Assembly (NCBI GenBank): GCA_011525445.1
Contig: WTGE01000142.1
Location: forward strand, 1-9,142
DNA length: 9,142 nt
Direction: 5' to 3'
Source: Synechococcus sp. CO36386bin_37
Lineage (GTDB): Bacteria; Cyanobacteriota; Cyanobacteriia; PCC-6307; Cyanobiaceae
Below are positions 5,150 to 9,142 of the stretch, one piece after another. Below the pieces are notes generated by a model that did not search any database, was not told where the DNA came from, and saw nothing but the letters and a program-made list of their open reading frames with translations. The translations under genes were made by a program, and so were the position numbers. The first letter of the stretch is position 1; every line of letters begins with the position of its first letter.

Positions 5150-6015
5150 CAGTCTGCCTGTTCAGATGCTGCGTGGAGCAGCGCATAGAGTTCCCGCTTG
5201 GATCGACCGATGCGTCTGGACAACGTCCTTGCTGCATCCTTGGCACTCATTCCTTGATGCATAAGCGCTAGCAACTGCTCACAGCACTCCTTGTCGCTCA
5301 GAGCTTCCATCGCGACTGGTTGGGCTCCACCCAGCACGACTGTGCACTCCCCTTGCGGAGTGCGCTTCTCAAAATAGTTACGTGCTGCAGAGATGGTGGG
5401 CCCTATTTGTTGCTCATGCCGCTTGGTTAATTCTCGAGCCACCTGTAATGGACGCTCCTCACCACAGTACTCACTCAATTCCTCAAGGAGTTGACACAAG
5501 CGGTGGGGAGCTTCATAAATCACGGTGGTACGTTGCTCACTTGCAATCAAAAGCAAGCGGTCCCGTCGATCTTTTCCCTTTGCTGGAAGAAACCCTTCAA
5601 AGCAGAAACGATCCGTAGAAAGACCGCTGCTCACCAAAGCAGTGGTTGCCGCACAGGGGCCTGGAATGGAAATCACGTCCCAACCTGACAGCCGTGCGGC
5701 AGCGACCAATTCCTGCCCGGGATCACTGATACCGGGTAGACCAGCATCGCTGATCAAGGCCAAACTGCGGCCCTCCGCCAACTCCAGCAAAAGTTGTGGA
5801 ATTCGCATGCGGGTGTTGTGCTGATGAAATGAGACCCGTCGCGCAGTCGAACCGATGCGACTCAGAAGCTGTCCGCTACGTCGGGTGTCCTCACAGGCCA
5901 CCGTATCGACGGCGATCAAGAGATCGCACGCTCGTGGTGAAAGATCACCGAGGTGACCGATCGGTGTTCCAACCACGTAAAGAACACCACCAGAAGGTTC
6001 AGCCCGTTGCTTCAC
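5149..6015 (-). CDS. rsmI: 16S rRNA (cytidine-1402-2'-O)-methyltransferase RsmI
   Basis: A cytoplasmic enzyme that moves a methyl group from S-adenosylmethionine to the 2'-O of C1402 in the decoding centre of 16S rRNA. It has the SAM-dependent tetrapyrrole-methylase fold. Diagnostic segments are present in order: LYVVGTPIGHLGDLSPRA (12-29), ACEDTRRSG (40-48), ALISDAGLPGISDPG (86-100), SIPGPCAATTALVSSG (116-131), FEGFLPAKGKDRRDRL (139-154), YEAPHRL (167-173) and ARELTKRHE (193-201). At 288 residues it is full length for the family. The start is GTG (6013-6015), chosen because the first family motif begins at residue 12; an ATG is absent nearby and the ribosome binding site is weak (GAGAG). It is divergent from cysQ with only 23 bp between the starts, so promoters must lie partly inside the neighbouring coding sequences. 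The LapA-like gene follows by overlap. Confidence 0.96.
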   Translation of the reverse strand: MKQRAEPSGGVLYVVGTPIGHLGDLSPRACDLLIAVDTVACEDTRRSGQLLSRIGSTARRVSFHQHNTRMRIPQLLLELAEGRSLALISDAGLPGISDPGQELVAAARLSGWDVISIPGPCAATTALVSSGLSTDRFCFEGFLPAKGKDRRDRLLLIASEQRTTVIYEAPHRLCQLLEELSEYCGEERPLQVARELTKRHEQQIGPTISAARNYFEKRTPQGECTVVLGGAQPVAMEALSDKECCEQLLALMHQGMSAKDAARTLSRRIGRSKRELYALLHAASEQAD

Positions 6016-6038
6016 AATGGCTCTCGCCAGACTTACCC

Positions 6039-6956
6039 ATGATGCCTAGCTCGCTGAACCTTCCTGCGGATATCAGTCTGGACGATGCTTTGAAGGTGCT
6101 ACGCCCTCTCAGTTGGGGAGCAGCAGACATCCTGCGCGCCTACGCAAGGGGCGAACAGCCTCCCCACGGGTTCCCCAAGGCCCTTAGCGTCGATGATGGA
6201 GGAGAAGGTCCTGTATCCGCAGCGGATCTCGCTGTCAATCAGTGGCTTCTGAATGGCTTGCGGGAGGCATTCCCCACAGCCCATTGGACGCTGCTCAGTG
6301 AAGAAACTGCAAAAGAACAACTCACCGAGGGACAACCCCTAGACGCGGATTGGCTTTGGATTTTAGATCCACTCGATGGAACCAAGGATTTCCTCCAAGG
6401 TACTGGTGAATACGCCGTGCATCTTGCCCTAGTGCATCAACAACGGCCAGTGCTTGGTGTCGTACTCGTGCCAGAGCGGAATGAACTTTGGATTGGGGTT
6501 GTTGGGAAAGGCACCTGGTGCGAGAACCGAGCTGGCGAGCACACTCCTGTTCAGTTCAGTGAACGTCAATCAACCGGGGATCTCACCTTGGTTGCCAGTC
6601 GCAGTCACAGAGATCAGCGCCTGGAAGAACTGATTACGGCACTTGAACTTGGCGATTCCATCGCTGTGGGCAGTGTGGGCTGCAAGGTGGCCACAATCCT
6701 CCGAGGAGAGACCGATTTGTACATCTCCCTATCGGGCAAAAGTGCTCCAAAAGATTGGGATATGGCAGCGCCTGAAGCCGTTCTGCTCGCAGCAGGCGGG
6801 GCTTTCACTCATGCCGATGGAAAAGAACTCACTTACAACACAGGTGATGTTCGACAGGCGGGTTGCCTGATCGCAAGCCATGGAAAAACCCATGCCGCTT
6901 TGTGTGAAAAGGCGACACGGGCCATGAGAACCATTGATCCAGAGTTTCTGGTGTGA
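6039..6956 (+). CDS. cysQ: 3'(2'),5'-bisphosphate nucleotidase, CysQ/IMPase family
   Basis: A Mg2+-dependent phosphatase of the inositol monophosphatase superfamily. It removes the 3'-phosphate from PAP (and PAPS), recycling the by-product of sulphate assimilation and sulphotransfer. Metal-binding motifs are intact: LLSEE (85-89), WILDPLDGTKDF (107-118, with D110 and D113) and WDMAAPEA (240-247, with D241). The preceding SVGCKVATILRG (212-223) and DLYIS are typical of this branch, as is the early SAADLAVNQWLL (60-71). Length, 305 residues, is normal. The frame is open much further upstream, but that part is antisense to rsmI, so I start at the double ATG (6039 or 6042). No clear ribosome binding site. 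It converges with pnp, 18 bp apart. CysQ rather than a generic inositol phosphatase is inferred from overall resemblance to picocyanobacterial CysQ. Confidence 0.93.
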   Translation: MMPSSLNLPADISLDDALKVLRPLSWGAADILRAYARGEQPPHGFPKALSVDDGGEGPVSAADLAVNQWLLNGLREAFPTAHWTLLSEETAKEQLTEGQPLDADWLWILDPLDGTKDFLQGTGEYAVHLALVHQQRPVLGVVLVPERNELWIGVVGKGTWCENRAGEHTPVQFSERQSTGDLTLVASRSHRDQRLEELITALELGDSIAVGSVGCKVATILRGETDLYISLSGKSAPKDWDMAAPEAVLLAAGGAFTHADGKELTYNTGDVRQAGCLIASHGKTHAALCEKATRAMRTIDPEFLV

Positions 6957-6966
6957 ACCTAGAGAG

Positions 6967-6989
6967 GCGCCCCTTCAGGAAAGGGGCGC
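6967..6989. terminator. GC-rich hairpin between convergent cysQ and pnp
   Basis: Stem GCGCCCCTT/AAGGGGCGC (9 bp, perfect) with loop CAGGA. It starts 11 bp after the cysQ stop and contains the last codons and the TGA stop (6975-6977) of pnp. No T-run follows on either strand, so it is not a standard intrinsic terminator. It may still block transcription, or protect 3' ends against exonucleases, for both genes. Confidence 0.6.
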
Positions 6990-9140
6990 TACTGGCGTAG
7001 GAGCAAGTTCAGATTGATGCATCTCACCGTTCTGGGGAACCCCACGCAATGTGAGATTGATGCGTCCACGATTGTCAATTTCACGCACACGGACGGTGAC
7101 CTCATCACCCACCTTGACGACATCTTCAACTTTCTCAACCCGCGCTTCCGACAGCTGTGATATGTGAATCATGCCCTCCTTGCCAGGGAGAATCTCCACA
7201 AATGCTCCAATCGGAATGATTCGCGTGATCGAGCCAGTGAACACTTCACCTTCATTCACCTTGCGGGTGAGACCTTCAATGATCTTCTGAGCTTCCTCTG
7301 CGGCAGCGCCATCATGGGAAGCGATGGTCACAATGCCACTGTCCTCGATATCAATTTTGGTGTTGGTTCGCTCCGTGATGTTCTTGATGGTGCGACCTCC
7401 AGGACCGATCACTGTGCCGATCAGCTCTGGATCGATACGGAAACTCAACAGACGAGGAGCATGAGGGGAAAGTCCTTCACGGGGACTTTCAATCGCCTCC
7501 ATCATCTTCTCAAGGATGTGAAGTCGCGCAGGTCGAGCCTGATTCACCGCGTCAGCCACCGTATTCACGGATAGGCCTGTGATCTTCATGTCCATCTGAA
7601 GAGCAGTAATTCCTTTGTCGGTGCCGGCAACTTTGAAGTCCATGTCGCCAAGGAAATCCTCGATGCCCTGAATGTCGGTCAAAATTTTGACGTCACCTCC
7701 CTCCTTGATCAGACCCATCGCCGCGCCACTGACAGGAGCCTTGAGTGGGACACCAGCGTCCATCAGCGCCAGGGTGCTTCCACACACGGAACCCATCGAT
7801 GTCGAACCATTGGAGCTCAGCACTTCACTCACCACACGAACCACATAGGGAAACGTGTCTTTGGCTGGGAGGACAGGCAGAATTGCGCGCTCTGCCAAGG
7901 CGCCATGGCCGATTTCACGGCGTCCAGGAGAACGCATCGGGCGGGTTTCACCAACTGAATAGGCCGGGAAGTTGTAGTGGTGCAGATATGTCTTCTCGTT
8001 ATTGGGATTGAGATCGTCCATCTCCTGAGCATCACTCGGGGTGCCGAGAGTGGCTGTCGACAGCACTTGGGTTAATCCACGTTGAAAAAGACCAGAGCCG
8101 TGAACGCGCTTGGGAAGAACGCCAGCAGCTGCACTGATTGGTCGAACCTGGTCAAGGTTGCGTCCATCCACCCTTTTACCGTCCTTGAGGATTTGCTGAC
8201 GCATCAAGGTTTTTGTAAGCGCCTTGAAACTGTTGGGGAGAGCTTTGCTGTTGGCAGTCACCGCGACACGAACAGGATCGGAATCCTTTAATCCCTGAAT
8301 GGCTTCCGCAGTAGAACTGCGGATGGCATCCAGTTTTTCGTCCCGTTCAGCTTTGGATTGTTCGAACTGACTAAGCACCTCACCAATTGGCTTGCTGCAG
8401 GCCTTCTCTAAATAGAGAGGCAGGGTTTGATCTTGCTCAGGAGGCTCAGGAACAACCTGCTCGATCCCCACTTCTTTGAGAATGGTCTGCTGAGCTTTGA
8501 TCAGCTCAGAAACAGCCTCATAACCAAAATCAATGGCTTCAATGACATCACCTTCAGGCAGCTGATTGGCGCCAGCCTCAACCATCACCACTCCTTGAGG
8601 AGTGCCGGCGACCACCAGATCGAGATCCCCACGCTCAATTTCTCGATAGCTGGGATTCAGAACAAAATCATCACCAAGAAGACCCACGCGCACTGCAGCC
8701 ATCGGCCCATAGAAGGGAATCTTGGCCATGAGGGTCGCCACGGAGGCACCCGTGACGGCCAGCACATCCGCTGGTACCCGCTCATCAAGAGACATGCAAG
8801 TGGCAACAATCTGCAGGTCGTCGCGGAGCCAACTTGGAAATAAAGGGCGCATCGGCCTGTCAATGAGCCTGCAGATCAGCGTTGCGCGCTCGGGAGGACG
8901 ACTCTCGCGTCGCATGAAACTCCCTGGAATCCTTCCAGCTGCATACAGGCGCTCTTCGTAGTCGCATATCAGCGGGAGGAAATCAACTCCTTCCCGACCG
9001 GTCGACCGGGTCGCTGTGACGAGTACGGAGGTGTCTCCGCACTCAATCATCACTGAGCCGCCGGATTGAGGGGCGTATCGCCCTGTAGTCAGTCGAATCT
9101 CCCGACCGTCAAAGGAGATCGACTGGGTCTGACCTTGCAC
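6975..9140 (-). CDS. pnp: Polyribonucleotide nucleotidyltransferase (PNPase)
   Basis: A cytoplasmic, trimeric 3'-5' phosphorolytic exoribonuclease that degrades RNA to nucleoside diphosphates and can add A-rich tails in reverse. Domains in order: RNase PH 1 (about 8-145, with the RNA-gripping loop FMRRES at 75-80), a helical linker (about 150-310), catalytic RNase PH 2 (about 325-545), KH (about 563-625, GPGG at 579-582) and S1 (about 632-700, [17 protein letters not shown]). The catalytic block [13 protein letters not shown] keeps both aspartates (D495, D501) and the lysine (K503) matching the E. coli active site. At 721 residues it is full length. The start is GTG at 9138-9140; it gives the usual cyanobacterial N-terminus [20 protein letters not shown], but only two bases precede it, so upstream signals cannot be judged. 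The stop lies inside the GC hairpin shared with the cysQ 3' side. Confidence 0.98.
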   Translation of the reverse strand: MQGQTQSISFDGREIRLTTGRYAPQSGGSVMIECGDTSVLVTATRSTGREGVDFLPLICDYEERLYAAGRIPGSFMRRESRPPERATLICRLIDRPMRPLFPSWLRDDLQIVATCMSLDERVPADVLAVTGASVATLMAKIPFYGPMAAVRVGLLGDDFVLNPSYREIERGDLDLVVAGTPQGVVMVEAGANQLPEGDVIEAIDFGYEAVSELIKAQQTILKEVGIEQVVPEPPEQDQTLPLYLEKACSKPIGEVLSQFEQSKAERDEKLDAIRSSTAEAIQGLKDSDPVRVAVTANSKALPNSFKALTKTLMRQQILKDGKRVDGRNLDQVRPISAAAGVLPKRVHGSGLFQRGLTQVLSTATLGTPSDAQEMDDLNPNNEKTYLHHYNFPAYSVGETRPMRSPGRREIGHGALAERAILPVLPAKDTFPYVVRVVSEVLSSNGSTSMGSVCGSTLALMDAGVPLKAPVSGAAMGLIKEGGDVKILTDIQGIEDFLGDMDFKVAGTDKGITALQMDMKITGLSVNTVADAVNQARPARLHILEKMMEAIESPREGLSPHAPRLLSFRIDPELIGTVIGPGGRTIKNITERTNTKIDIEDSGIVTIASHDGAAAEEAQKIIEGLTRKVNEGEVFTGSITRIIPIGAFVEILPGKEGMIHISQLSEARVEKVEDVVKVGDEVTVRVREIDNRGRINLTLRGVPQNGEMHQSELAPTPVAPLS

Positions 9141-9142
9141 TG

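Noticed and set aside
5796..6038. 81-codon N-terminal extension of cysQ
   Set aside because: This part is antisense to rsmI coding sequence, and its translation does not resemble the family. The family N-terminus begins at the double ATG.
1..9142. CRISPR arrays, insertion sequences, rRNA genes
   Set aside because: No regularly spaced repeats, terminal inverted repeats with transposase, or rRNA sequence were seen.

Overview
The window looks like a chromosome segment from a marine picocyanobacterium of the Synechococcus/Prochlorococcus group. The basis is recognition of the right-hand proteins: a cyanobacterial-type PNPase, a CysQ and an RsmI of the picocyanobacterial form, and a helix-turn-helix protein whose C-terminal block (SPRAAKRQCGRSQRVIKVPD) I know only from this group. 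No species assignment is attempted.

The window has two halves of very different character. The right half (about 3914-9142) is moderately GC-rich and tightly packed. It holds tRNA-Arg(UCU) on the minus strand, the HTH gene on plus, a small LapA-like membrane protein overlapping the end of rsmI (both minus), cysQ on plus (23 bp from the rsmI start), and pnp on minus, convergent with cysQ across a strong GC hairpin. These are housekeeping functions: 16S rRNA methylation, PAP/PAPS turnover and RNA decay.

The left half (1-3880) is AT-rich, gene-poor and mostly made of small orphan genes, all on the minus strand. They are a DUF4177-like 79-residue protein, a 50-residue single-pass membrane protein, a 67-residue protein, a 135-residue secreted or anchored protein with two cysteines, and a 74-residue protein. 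Long stretches (1-391, 1029-1516, 1721-2422) have no convincing gene. Next to the 3' end of the tRNA, 3449-3840 contains protein-like minus-strand reading frames broken by several stops and a frameshift; I read this as a decaying gene. A hypervariable or island-type region abutting a tRNA gene is the simplest explanation of the layout, but I found no integrase and no duplicated tRNA 3' end.

I did not find a clear new multi-gene system. The best leads are the 50-residue membrane protein, the broken gene beside the tRNA (with a competing plus-strand reading that needs a +1 frameshift), the HTH protein of unknown target, and the hairpin containing the pnp stop codon.
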